This document shows positions 8,935-17,860 of a DNA stretch of 64,000 nt, piece by piece. The position numbers and the translations under genes were made by a program. Origin of the DNA: CAWDPQ01 sp963804245 (GTDB lineage Bacteria > Acidobacteriota > Vicinamibacteria > Vicinamibacterales > 2-12-FULL-66-21); NCBI GenBank assembly GCA_963804245.1, contig CAWDPQ010000009.1:310001-374000 (forward strand). The letters are read 5' to 3'. How positions within the stretch are numbered: position 1 is the stretch's first letter; the number at the start of each line of letters is the position of its first letter. Under the pieces are notes generated by a model. It made no database searches and was not told the origin of the DNA. It was given only the letters and a program-made list of their open reading frames with translations.

Positions 8935-10071
8935 ATGCAGGTGATGATGCAAGTTGGCTTCTACGGGCACGTGCGGCAGTACAAGAACATTCAATCGGAG
9001 ATCGACGCGAACATAAAGCGCGTGCTCGAGAGCGGCGAGTACGTGCAAGGTCCCATGCTCAAACAGTTCGAACAGGAGCTGGCGGCCTTTCACGGGGTGA
9101 CCTACGGTATCGGGACCGGCAACGGCACCGATGCGATCTGGCTGGCGCTGATGGCCATGGGGATCGGTGCCGGCGATGAGGTCATCACCCATCCCAATAC
9201 GTTCTTCGCGACCGCCGAAGCCATCTGGATCGCCGGCGCCACTGCCGTCTTCGTCGATTGCGATCCGAAGACGAAGTGCATCGACCCCGCGCTCATCGAG
9301 GCGGCGATCACGCCGAAAACCAAAGCCATCATCCCGGTGCATCTCTACGGGCAGTGCGCAGACATGGCGGCGATCCGGAAGATTGCCGACAAGCACAAGC
9401 TGCGCGTGATCGAAGACAACGCCCAGGCAATCGACGCGTCAGGCGACGGTTTCAAGATCGGCCAGCTGAGTGATGCGACGTCCGTCAGCTTCATCATCCA
9501 GAAGAACCTGGGTACGTTCGGCGATGGCGGCGCGCTGCTCACGAACGACTCTGATATCGACGCCAGGGTGCGCAAGCTTCGCAATCACGGATCGGCCAAG
9601 CGCAACGTGCACAGCTACGGTTTCAACAGCCGTCTGGACGATCTCCATGCCGGCGTGCTCAGCGCCAAGCTGAAACACATCCACGCGTGGAACGACCAGC
9701 GCATTCAGTGGGCGGCGCGCTACACGGCAGGACTCAAGGGCGCCAGCCACATCGAGTTGCCGTACGTGCGGTCCGGATACCGCCACGTGTTTCATCTCTA
9801 TGTCATCGAGACGAAGAACCCGGCGCACCGGGACCCATTGCTGGACTTCCTCGTGCAGAACGGGATCGATGCCAAGACGCACTACTCGATCGCCATTCAC
9901 AAGCAGGAGGGATATCCCTGGGGTAAAGGCGCGCGCATCGTCGGCCCGGTCGCGAATGCCGAGCGCAACGCGGCGAGCTGCGTCAGCCTCCCGATGTATC
10001 CGGAGCTGACGGCGGCCGAGGTGGACTACGTGGTCGCCAAAGTCCTCGAGTGGGACAAAGCGGCGAAGTGA
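8935..10071 (+). CDS. DegT/DnrJ/EryC1/StrS-family PLP aminotransferase
   Basis: A 378-residue sugar aminotransferase of fold type I. Features are the N-terminal VLESGEYVQGP region, GTGNGTDAIWLAL for cofactor phosphate binding, VIEDNAQAID with the Asp that contacts the pyridine nitrogen, and QKNLGTFGDGG around residue 190 with the Lys that forms the PLP Schiff base. Such enzymes aminate keto-sugars during nucleotide-sugar synthesis. I chose ATG 8935 because GGGAGAAGG lies 4 bp upstream; an in-frame TTG at 8905 falls inside the dispersed repeat. The next gene starts 2 bp after the stop, and the dehydrogenase there may provide the keto-sugar. Exact product unknown. Confidence 0.92.
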   Translation: MQVMMQVGFYGHVRQYKNIQSEIDANIKRVLESGEYVQGPMLKQFEQELAAFHGVTYGIGTGNGTDAIWLALMAMGIGAGDEVITHPNTFFATAEAIWIAGATAVFVDCDPKTKCIDPALIEAAITPKTKAIIPVHLYGQCADMAAIRKIADKHKLRVIEDNAQAIDASGDGFKIGQLSDATSVSFIIQKNLGTFGDGGALLTNDSDIDARVRKLRNHGSAKRNVHSYGFNSRLDDLHAGVLSAKLKHIHAWNDQRIQWAARYTAGLKGASHIELPYVRSGYRHVFHLYVIETKNPAHRDPLLDFLVQNGIDAKTHYSIAIHKQEGYPWGKGARIVGPVANAERNAASCVSLPMYPELTAAEVDYVVAKVLEWDKAAK

Positions 10072-10073
10072 GG

Positions 10074-11177
10074 ATGGCCTATCGAGTCATTGTTGCGGGC
10101 ATGGGCAAACGGGGCGTGCACCACGCCACTGCGTTTGCTCAGAATCCGAACTTCGATCTGGTCGGCATCAGCAGCAGGAACGAGCAGCGGCTCGCGGCCG
10201 CGGCGGAGAAGCTCGGCGGCGTCAAGGCGAGTTCCGACGTGCGGGCGCTGGCTCAGGAGCTGAAGCCCGATGTCTTCTGCTTCTGTACTCCACCCAACGT
10301 GCGGTTGCCGATGGTCGAGATCGGTATCGAAAGTGGCGCACAGCTGATTGCGTTCGAGAAACCGGTCGCGATGACGAGCGCGGAAGGATTGGCGATCAAG
10401 GAGGCGCTCGAGCGGGCCGGCGTCAAGGCCGTTGTCAGCCATCAGCACCGCTACGGCGAGCACTACCAGCGTGTGAAGAAGATCATCGCCAGCGGGGCGA
10501 TCGGGAACGTGCACAGCGTCTACGGCACGGCGACCGGCTGGGCGGCGCACATGCTCAGCCATCTCATCGACTACACGTCGTGGTTCAACAACTACGAGCC
10601 GGCGGAATGGGTCATGGGACAGGCCGCCGGCGCCGGCAAGCTCGCGGATGCTCACGCCTCTCCTGACTACGTCGCCGGCGTCGTGCACTTCAGAAACGGC
10701 GTCCGCGGTGTCTACGACTGCGGCGCCGGCGCCCCCGACGTTCCCGACGTGCCGTACTGGTGGCGCAAGTGCCGGATCGGCGCAATCGGATCGGAGGGGT
10801 ACGCCGAAGTCCACACCGGAGGCGGCTGGCGCGCGGTCACAAAGGACGGCATCCAATCAGGGCCTGGGAACATGGACTACGACCACGACATGCCGCCCTA
10901 CGTGCAGGAGATTGCCGGCTGGCTGGAAGACGATTCGACGCCGCATCCGTTGCGATTCGAGCGCGCCTACCACGGGCTCGAGATCATGTGCGGGCTTTAT
11001 CGATCTGTGATCGAGCGCGGCCAGATCGCCCTGCCGCTGACGAGCGGTATGAACGAGATCGACGGACTGTTGACCACGGTACCGAAGCGGCCGGTCTTCA
11101 TGACGCTGGCCGAGAGCGCCAAGGAATACGGAGATGAGAGGCTGAGGGAGGAAGGACGAAGGAGGAAGGCTTACTGA
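10074..11177 (+). CDS. Gfo/Idh/MocA-family NAD(P)-dependent oxidoreductase
   Basis: A 367-residue sugar dehydrogenase-like protein. The N-terminal Rossmann fold begins YRVIVAGMGKRGVHHA, and the family motif EKPV lies near residue 95. The C-terminal alpha/beta domain includes SHQHRYGEHY. The start at 10074 lies just after the aminotransferase stop, so the two are coupled; a GTG 24 bp upstream is less likely. The pairing recalls sugar pathways in which a dehydrogenase oxidises C3 and a DegT enzyme aminates it (Wlb-type or kanosamine-type); this is inference. The last residues (GDERLREEGRRRKAY) come from a purine-rich GGAGGAAGGACGAAGG stretch that also flanks the dispersed repeats, so the true C-terminus may have been altered. 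Confidence 0.9.
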   Translation: MAYRVIVAGMGKRGVHHATAFAQNPNFDLVGISSRNEQRLAAAAEKLGGVKASSDVRALAQELKPDVFCFCTPPNVRLPMVEIGIESGAQLIAFEKPVAMTSAEGLAIKEALERAGVKAVVSHQHRYGEHYQRVKKIIASGAIGNVHSVYGTATGWAAHMLSHLIDYTSWFNNYEPAEWVMGQAAGAGKLADAHASPDYVAGVVHFRNGVRGVYDCGAGAPDVPDVPYWWRKCRIGAIGSEGYAEVHTGGGWRAVTKDGIQSGPGNMDYDHDMPPYVQEIAGWLEDDSTPHPLRFERAYHGLEIMCGLYRSVIERGQIALPLTSGMNEIDGLLTTVPKRPVFMTLAESAKEYGDERLREEGRRRKAY

Positions 11178-11215
11178 GGATCGCCTTCCCCCTCAGCGAC
11201 GGGCTACACTGCCGT

Positions 11216-11434
11216 ATGACCACTCTGACGATTTCCGTCAAACACGTCGCCTCTGGCGTCAACCAGCCCTGTGCCGCGTGCACGGCCGTCTTCGTGCCCG
11301 GCGAGGATACCGGTTCCCGGGTGTTGTCCGTCAAGGCTCCGGAGCAGGCGACGTTCGGGGCGTTGCTGTGTGGCGGATGCTATTCCAAGTGGTCACACGG
11401 GACGACCATGACGCTCCGTCAGAACGTCGTCTGA
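11216..11434 (+). CDS. Small protein with two cysteine pairs
   Basis: A 72-residue protein of unknown function, MTTLTISVKHV at the start. It contains CAAC (about residue 18) and CGGC (about 52), spaced as in small zinc ribbons, so it may bind a metal. No signal peptide or membrane segment. It follows the sugar gene pair by about 40 bp without an obvious ribosome-binding site. A short hypothetical protein is the safest call. Confidence 0.5.
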   Translation: MTTLTISVKHVASGVNQPCAACTAVFVPGEDTGSRVLSVKAPEQATFGALLCGGCYSKWSHGTTMTLRQNVV

Positions 11435-11475
11435 TCCTGGCGCGATTCACTTGATTGTGAGAAGTCGGAGACGCG

Positions 11476-11715
11476 TCACGTCCGCAGCCGGAAGCGAGCG
11501 ATCTCACCTGCAAAGCGATCGAGGGTTATCCAGAACCTGGGTTTGGACGAGGTGGACGATGCGCGTCGCTCGGCGCTGAGTTGAACGTTCAGGCGTTCTG
11601 CGAGCGCTCCGAAGTCGGATGCCGCCCTCCGGAGCTCGATGTTCTGTTCGACGAGCTCGCGTACGGTCTGTTCAAGCTCGCAAACTCGGTCGGCCAGTTG
11701 CTCGTCTCTCGCCAC
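11476..11715 (-). CDS. Small coiled-coil protein
   Basis: A 79-residue protein. Residues 8-50 show heptads with Leu, Val and Ile at core positions (CELEQTVRELVEQNIELRR and GALAERLNVQL), predicting a coiled coil; the tail is basic. No signal peptide. Function unknown. A perfect TGTGC-N6-GCACA dyad lies 57 bp upstream of the ATG (11773-11788), which suggests control by the Crp/Fnr-type regulator encoded at 16983-17642. Confidence 0.6.
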   Translation of the reverse strand: MARDEQLADRVCELEQTVRELVEQNIELRRAASDFGALAERLNVQLSAERRASSTSSKPRFWITLDRFAGEIARFRLRT

Positions 11716-11772
11716 GAAGCACCCAGAGGTAGAAGGAATGTGTCTACTCTAGTCGCCGCGCGTGACGCTGAC

Positions 11773-11788
11773 TGTGCAAAAGAGCACA
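11773..11788. promoter_or_regulatory. CRP-like dyad 1, TGTGC-AAAAGA-GCACA
   Basis: Perfect 5-6-5 palindrome with the CRP-like TGTG...CACA core. It lies between the 3' end of the frameshifted secreted-protein gene and the start of the coiled-coil gene (minus strand), 57 bp from that start. The same dyad occurs at 12770, 13322 and 16914. Confidence 0.65.
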
Positions 11789-11844
11789 CCGTGCCCGGGC
11801 GACGAATGAGTCGCAGGCAGGGAGGGGAAAGGAAGATCCTTCTC

Positions 11845-12526
11845 TCAGGGCTTGAATATGGCTTTGTTGGTTCGCCGTGCGGCATCCTGACTCAGGCGGT
11901 TCTCCGGAGTAAGCGTCCGCTGGCGCTCGACCTCGCGCTCCGGAGCTTCCCGGTCGTCCTGCAGGATGGCTTCGGCGCTGGCCACCCTGGCGAGCCCATC
12001 CAGTCGCTTTGACAGCAGCACCAGGCCAAACGTCGACAGGTAGCTGGACCGGAAAAGAGTGACCGAGTACTGCGGGTCCTCCCACTGCGCGACGAACTTC
12101 TCTTGTGTGGCCGGCGGAATCACCTGGAACGTGATCCCCTGAGCGAGAGGCGTCGACACGCCGTACATCGCGGAAACCGCTTCGACGAGGTCTTCGGAAG
12201 TCAGCCCCTGCGTCCTCTCTCGATCGTACGACACCACAATTCGAGACAGCTGATCGTTGTAGAACGTGAAGATGACCTTCCTGACCGAGTCTCCGGCCCC
12301 GTCTGACGGCGACGCTGACTGGCAGCCACATCAGTTCCTGAATAACCTCCGGACGTTGATGTACGACGCGCGGCTCAGCTGAAATGCCGGCCTGGCGTGC
12401 GACGTTGACCAGGCTCGAGCCGAATTCGAACACGCGGTATTTGGAGAGATCGATGGCTGAGCTGGCAGGTGTCGTCGCCATCACCGTCCACGCGATTGAC
12501 ACCGCAAGGATTCGAGTGATCACCAT
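11845..12526 (-). pseudogene. Secreted protein, paralogue of the 13389-14072 gene, one frameshift
   Basis: The start (MVITRILAVSIAWTVMATTP, ATG at 12526, preceded by GAGGAGGATTC) gives a signal peptide ending near SSA and then LSKYRVFEFGSSL. The frame is lost near 12305; one base restores SVRKVIFTFYNDQLSRIVV and the rest, ending RRTNKAIFKP. The protein at 13389-14072 is clearly related all along its length (LSRYRTFALESSL; GILFTFFDDQLYRVVV; KARTVNKAAFKP). The family is unknown to me: exported, about 225 residues, mixed alpha/beta. The lesion may be a real single-base change or a consensus error. Confidence 0.7.
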
Positions 12527-12579
12527 ATCTGAATCCTCCTCATACCCCCACCCACTGGAGGACCATAACTGTCAGACCG

Positions 12580-12741
12580 CTATTTCGGGTCAGCCGCCTC
12601 GTCGGCGCGGTACTCCGCGAGCCAGGCTTCCGTCACCGAGCCGAGATCCGACTCGTCGGTGAAGCGCAGTCGAGCGATGAGGAACAGAACACCCACCACA
12701 ATCCCCGCCGCAATGATGATCCACACGTCGTCCTGCCTCAT
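12580..12741 (-). CDS. Small single-span membrane protein
   Basis: A 53-residue protein starting MRQDDVWIIIAAGIVVG. Residues 7-24 form one hydrophobic helix, followed by an acidic tail (TDESDLGSVTEAWLAEYRA). A longer reading from 12840 is possible but has a poor N-terminus. A perfect CRP-like dyad lies 28 bp upstream of the chosen ATG. Function unknown. Confidence 0.45.
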   Translation of the reverse strand: MRQDDVWIIIAAGIVVGVLFLIARLRFTDESDLGSVTEAWLAEYRADEAADPK

Positions 12742-12769
12742 GATCGTATGACTTAATCCTGTGAAGGGC

Positions 12770-12785
12770 TGTGCTGTTGTGCACA
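12770..12785. promoter_or_regulatory. CRP-like dyad 2, TGTGC-TGTTGT-GCACA
   Basis: Perfect 5-6-5 palindrome located between two divergent genes: 28 bp from the start of the small membrane protein (minus) and 120 bp from the lipoprotein start at 12906 (plus). It could serve either or both. Confidence 0.65.
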
Positions 12786-12905
12786 TACAGCAGGCAGCCC
12801 AGCGCGATAAGCTACGAATACTTTCCTGAGCCCCGGCCAATTGCCGCTCGGCCTCAACAAAGCGACGGAGGCTGCAAATGGCTTGGCGGGATCCTCTTCA
12901 CTCTC

Positions 12906-13295
12906 ATGAGCCTTCTACGGCGGGAACGGTCTGGCCGACGGACACGTACGCCACATTTCGCGTTCTGCGTCGTGGCAGTCCTTGCGGTCGGCTCAGGTTG
13001 CGGCCGGCAGCCACCGGCTGCGCCCGGTCTGGGACTTGTGACCATCAGCGGCTTCGTCTACCAGGAAGGGACCGCCGAAGATGGCGAGCCGCGGCTAGCC
13101 GAAGCGCTTATCACGGTGCAACAAGTGGAGGGTTCCCCGCGCACGGCGACTAGCGATGCTCACGGCTTCTACACCGTGTCTGTGATGTCCGGCCCCATTT
13201 CGATAACCGCGTCGAAGTCAGGATACGTCGCCCGGGCCTCGCACGTCGATCTGTCGGATGACACGATCCTGAATTTCAGCCTCATGCCGACCTAG
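12906..13295 (+). CDS. Lipoprotein with carboxypeptidase-regulatory-like domain
   Basis: A 129-residue protein. A basic leader and hydrophobic stretch (FCVVAVLAVGSGC) form a lipoprotein signal with the modified Cys near residue 31. The mature part is one CarboxypepD_reg-like beta-sandwich: VTISGFVYQEG, the ALITVQQVEG strand, SDAHGFYTVSV and KSGYVARASHVDL. Such domains bind carbohydrate or act as spacers in outer-membrane proteins. A longer in-frame reading from 12771 lacks a better start. The CRP-like dyad at 12770 lies upstream. Confidence 0.68.
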   Translation: MSLLRRERSGRRTRTPHFAFCVVAVLAVGSGCGRQPPAAPGLGLVTISGFVYQEGTAEDGEPRLAEALITVQQVEGSPRTATSDAHGFYTVSVMSGPISITASKSGYVARASHVDLSDDTILNFSLMPT

Positions 13296-13321
13296 TCGGG
13301 CGCCCAGAACTCCGCGACCGG

Positions 13322-13337
13322 TGTGCAATACAGCACA
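13322..13337. promoter_or_regulatory. CRP-like dyad 3, TGTGC-AATACA-GCACA
   Basis: Perfect 5-6-5 palindrome 51 bp upstream of the ATG at 13389 and downstream of the lipoprotein stop. Its spacer resembles that of dyad 4 (AATTCA). Confidence 0.65.
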
Positions 13338-13388
13338 GACGATCGCTTCAATGCTGTTCACGATTCAAGAGAAAGACCAGGAGGTTCT

Positions 13389-14072
13389 ATGACGATCGTC
13401 CGTGTTCTGACCCTCGTGTCGCTGGGGGTCGTTTTCAGTACCCCGAACGTCGTCGCACAGAGCCTGTCCCGCTATCGCACGTTCGCGCTCGAGAGCAGCC
13501 TGACGTCAATCGTCAAGGCCAGTGGCGCCCGGGAAGCCGACTTGAAAACGCTGCACGACCGCCCCTCGAGAATTCAGGAGCTCGAATGGCGCGCCGCGTA
13601 TGTGTCCCCTGGAAACGCCGTGCCCGATCCGGTGCGCGGCATTCTGTTCACCTTCTTTGACGATCAGTTGTACCGCGTGGTCGTGACCTACGACCATGAC
13701 CGGATGGAGGGGCTGACCGACGGTGATGTGCTCGAGTCGGTATCCGCTGCCTACGCGGCCCTACCGATGCAGGCACAGGCGAACACCACCGTATCGCTGG
13801 ACATGCCGGCGAACACCACCGTCGTCGCCCAGTGGGATGACGGCAGCTCGATGCTCAGCCTCGTGCGCGCGGGTTACTCGCGCGAATTTCAACTGATCCT
13901 GATCTCGAAACCGCTGAGCGCGCGCGCTCGGACCGCAACGAAGGAAGCGCTTCGATTGGATACGAACGAAGCGCCGCAACGCGAGCTGGATCAGCGCAGT
14001 AAAGCGCTGGCGGATATCCGCGTGGCGCAAGAGAAAGCTCGCACCGTGAACAAGGCGGCTTTCAAGCCGTAA
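13389..14072 (+). CDS. Secreted protein of unknown family (intact paralogue)
   Basis: A 227-residue exported protein. The signal peptide (MTIVRVLTLVSLGVVFSTP) is cleaved near VVAQS. The mature part contains GILFTFFDDQLYRVVVTYD, a DGDVLESVSAAY helix and a charged C-terminal helix ending KAAFKP. ATG 13389 follows AGGAGG at the ideal distance. It is the intact partner of the frameshifted gene at 11845-12526; the two lie head to head about 860 bp apart with two small genes and two CRP-like dyads between. No catalytic motif is visible; a periplasmic stress or scaffold role is only a guess. Confidence 0.8.
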   Translation: MTIVRVLTLVSLGVVFSTPNVVAQSLSRYRTFALESSLTSIVKASGAREADLKTLHDRPSRIQELEWRAAYVSPGNAVPDPVRGILFTFFDDQLYRVVVTYDHDRMEGLTDGDVLESVSAAYAALPMQAQANTTVSLDMPANTTVVAQWDDGSSMLSLVRAGYSREFQLILISKPLSARARTATKEALRLDTNEAPQRELDQRSKALADIRVAQEKARTVNKAAFKP

Positions 14073-14116
14073 CGGCCCCCGGCGGTCGCCGAACTACAGC
14101 CGTGAGTGCAGGAACC

Positions 14117-14299
14117 ATGACGGACACGCAGGAGAGCGATGTAGACAGGACCCGGCTGATCCACCGCCTGCAGGAGCTGATCGAATCTCTGGACAGCCGC
14201 GTCCCGCACTTGGAACGTGAAGGTGAGATCCAGATCGCACGCGAGGCCGCGGCACTCCGGGACAAAGCCATGCAGCGGCTCGCGCAACTGCAGACTTGA
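14117..14299 (+). CDS. Small charged helical protein
   Basis: A 60-residue, strongly charged, probably all-helical protein (LIHRLQELIESLDSR and REAAALRDKAMQRL). The ATG follows GCAGGA. It lies 44 bp after the secreted-protein gene and just before a small membrane-protein gene, so the three may form one operon under dyad 3. Function unknown. Confidence 0.55.
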   Translation: MTDTQESDVDRTRLIHRLQELIESLDSRVPHLEREGEIQIAREAAALRDKAMQRLAQLQT

Positions 14300-14310
14300 G
14301 AGCATTCCAA

Positions 14311-14598
14311 ATGAACAGCCAGACAACCGTCGCCACGGATCGACGAGTCGACGATGGTTATCAACCGTCCGGTCCCACCGAGCGCGCGGTTGACGCAGGT
14401 ACGCGTGTCCCTGACTACGTGGTGGACGTCAGCCGCCCGGTGCAGCCCCGGCGCTGGACCGACCTGCTTCTCGCGCCGCTGGAGCTCCTCGCCGTCGTGT
14501 GGAGCGTTCCCTTCCTCATCCTGCTGGTCAGCATCCCGGCGGTGTTGGTGGTAGCGCTAATCTACCAGCTCGGACGTCTTGTCGTGGGCTACTTCTGA
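14311..14598 (+). CDS. Small C-terminally anchored membrane protein
   Basis: A 95-residue protein: a polar N-terminal half (about residues 1-48), then a long hydrophobic stretch from LLLAPLELLAVVWSVPF to LVVALIYQLGRLV that can form two closely spaced membrane helices. The ATG lies 11 bp after the preceding stop. Function unknown; probably the last gene of the 13389 operon. Confidence 0.55.
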   Translation: MNSQTTVATDRRVDDGYQPSGPTERAVDAGTRVPDYVVDVSRPVQPRRWTDLLLAPLELLAVVWSVPFLILLVSIPAVLVVALIYQLGRLVVGYF

Positions 14599-14923
14599 CG
14601 TGACGCGCGTCGCTCGCGTCACCTTCCAGGCCGGCGGGCAGGGCTTTGCTGGCCAGCCCCGCCATCGTCATCCCAGCTTGCCGGAGCAGACCGTCTGATC
14701 ATGATCGGAGCGGGATCCCGCTCCGACCCCAGCTGAAAGTGTTCCGCCTTCTCGCTGCAGTTCCAACCACGTTCGCCGTACGGCTGGTTGATGGTCGGTC
14801 CGTTCGAGAGAGGCTCCCGACCAAACTGCATCGTGCCCAGACATCCCGTGCGTGTGCATGGCTTGCGGTCGCCGCGTGCGGCAGACATATATCCTCCTGC
14901 AATTTCTCGAGCACGGGGCCGAA
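14599..14923. other. Convergent intergenic region with two hairpins
   Basis: 325 bp between the small membrane-protein gene (plus) and the groEL 3' end (minus). I see no convincing gene. Right after the first stop lies GTGACGCG-N7-CGCGTCAC (14600-14622), a stem-loop that could end transcription. A 22-bp perfect palindrome is at 14705-14726. Confidence 0.55.
14705..14726. repeat. 22-bp perfect palindrome
   Basis: The sequence from 14705 to 14726 (centre AGCGGGATCCCGCT) equals its own reverse complement. It sits between convergent genes, so a bidirectional terminator or a protein-binding site is possible; no T tract follows. Confidence 0.5.
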
Positions 14924-16517
<1,594 letters not shown>

Positions 16518-16565
16518 GCTGTGCCCTCATTGAGAGTTCCACTACCTGACCCGACTCGCGCCGGC

Positions 16566-16772
16566 TCAGAGTGTCGTGCGTTCCGGGAGGTGACACGCCA
16601 CGGCCATGGTTCTCATCGTGCGCGGTTCCTTTTCCCGTCTCGCTGAGTTCCCGGGATCGGTCGATACTGGGGGCCCGAGCGTCTCAGGTGGCGGGACCGC
16701 ACGAAAGAGCCGCCGACGGCGTTCGAGAAAGCGCTCGAACGGAACGATCTCGGCGGGAGAGTCGTGGAACAT
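16566..16772 (-). CDS. Hypothetical small basic protein upstream of groEL
   Basis: A 68-residue frame, MFHDSPAEIVPFERFLERRR at the start, with GGAG about 9 bp before the ATG. It ends 48 bp before groEL on the same strand, so both could share the promoter near dyad 4. It has no recognisable domain and could be an untranslated leader instead. Confidence 0.35.
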   Translation of the reverse strand: MFHDSPAEIVPFERFLERRRRLFRAVPPPETLGPPVSTDPGNSARREKEPRTMRTMAVACHLPERTTL

Positions 16773-16913
16773 GACTGAGCTCCGGTTATGACGGCCTTGA
16801 TGAGGGCTGAAGCGAGGGCGCGGAGGATACCGCGGAAAGCTGCAGGAGCTCAGGAAAGCGAGACGAGAACAGTGTACAGCTTCGACGGTCTAATCACAAT
16901 GCGGATTCGTGGG

Positions 16914-16929
16914 TGTGCAATTCAGCACA
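16914..16929. promoter_or_regulatory. CRP-like dyad 4, TGTGC-AATTCA-GCACA
   Basis: Perfect 5-6-5 palindrome, extended to GTGTGC-N6-GCACAC at 16913-16930. It lies between the crp/fnr stop (16983) and the small gene plus groEL, 141 bp upstream of 16772, all on the minus strand. Confidence 0.65.
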
Positions 16930-16982
16930 CCCCATACGCAGCATTGCACGGGGCGACTTTCGTCGCGCACACGACGCGATTC

Positions 16983-17642
16983 TCAGTCGTGCAGGACGAC
17001 GCTCAGGAGCGAGTTGTCGATGTTCAGCCCGCCGTTGTACTCGATGAATCCGAGTTTTCGAAACTTGTTCATGAAGAAGTTCACGCGCGAACGCGTCGTG
17101 CCGACCATCTCGGCGAGCAACTCCTGGGAAACCTTGGGTAGCACCCGTTGCGGCTTGTCATGTTCTCCGTAGCGCGCCAGCAACAGCAGCGCCCGGGCGA
17201 GCCGTTTCTCGCTGGAGTTGAAGAGCTGATCCACGAGATCCTCTTCGATGCGAATGTTCCTCGACAGCATGTGGGACAGGAAGCGATCAGTAAACTCGTG
17301 GCTGTCGTGAAGCCGCTTGGTCATCTCCAGCTTGTCCAGGATCAGCATCGTCGTTGGCGTCAGTGCCGTGGCGGTGGCCATGCGGCGGCTCTGACCGGCC
17401 AGGCAGCCCTCACCCACGAAGTCGCCGCTCTTCAGCAACGCCACGACGGCTTCCTTCCCCGAGCTTGAAACAACCGACAGCTTGACCGTTCCCTTCTTGA
17501 TGAACATGACAGTCGTGCCAGGCTCGCCCTGAGCGAAGATGACTGCCGCCGTTTTATAGTCCGCCGGGCGGCCGGGCACGCCGGCCCCTTCCAATACTTT
17601 CTCTCCTCGGGACACGCGTCGGACTTTGCTTGTCTTGGCCAT
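16983..17642 (-). CDS. Crp/Fnr-family transcriptional regulator
   Basis: A 219-residue regulator. Residues 25-140 form a cyclic-nucleotide-binding-type beta roll (IFAQGEPGTTVMFIKKG; GDFVGEGCLAGQ), followed by the dimer helix and a C-terminal winged helix (LLAEMVGTTRSRVNFFMNKF), where TTRSRVNFF is the recognition helix. It has no N-terminal cysteine cluster, so it is not an oxygen-sensing FNR proper; the ligand is uncertain. The start is preceded by GGGGAG. It sits among six CRP-like dyads within about 8 kb; the recognition helix keeps the Arg expected to read the G of TGTG, consistent with it binding them. It is followed (minus strand) by dyad 4 and groEL. Confidence 0.9.
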   Translation of the reverse strand: MAKTSKVRRVSRGEKVLEGAGVPGRPADYKTAAVIFAQGEPGTTVMFIKKGTVKLSVVSSSGKEAVVALLKSGDFVGEGCLAGQSRRMATATALTPTTMLILDKLEMTKRLHDSHEFTDRFLSHMLSRNIRIEEDLVDQLFNSSEKRLARALLLLARYGEHDKPQRVLPKVSQELLAEMVGTTRSRVNFFMNKFRKLGFIEYNGGLNIDNSLLSVVLHD

Positions 17643-17738
17643 GACGTACTCCCCTGCCGCAACCTACGATCGCCAAACCGACTTACCCGAGAAAATCTGT
17701 GCAATTCAATCCAAGAATCGCGACTCGGCCGGCGCCGG

Positions 17739-17754
17739 TGTGCAAGAGTGAACA
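17739..17754. promoter_or_regulatory. CRP-like dyad 5, one mismatch (TGTGC-AAGAGT-GAACA)
   Basis: Nearly perfect dyad between the divergent crp/fnr gene (start 17642) and the sensor kinase gene (start 17861), roughly 100 bp from each. A weaker half-site, TGTGCAATTCA, lies at 17698. Consistent with autoregulation and control of the kinase. Confidence 0.45.
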
Positions 17755-17860
17755 GCCAAGCGTGCCTTCCGGCGCTACCCTCGATTTCTACAGATACCCG
17801 AAGCTCTTGTCACTCAATATTCCGAGCACTGAGTTACCCCGCCGAAACAAAGGAGGGGGG

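Noticed and set aside
8935..11177. Start of a larger sugar or antibiotic biosynthetic cluster (DegT plus Gfo/Idh/MocA)
   Set aside because: Only these two genes are present; flanking genes are unrelated (transporter and methylase on one side, small-gene island on the other).
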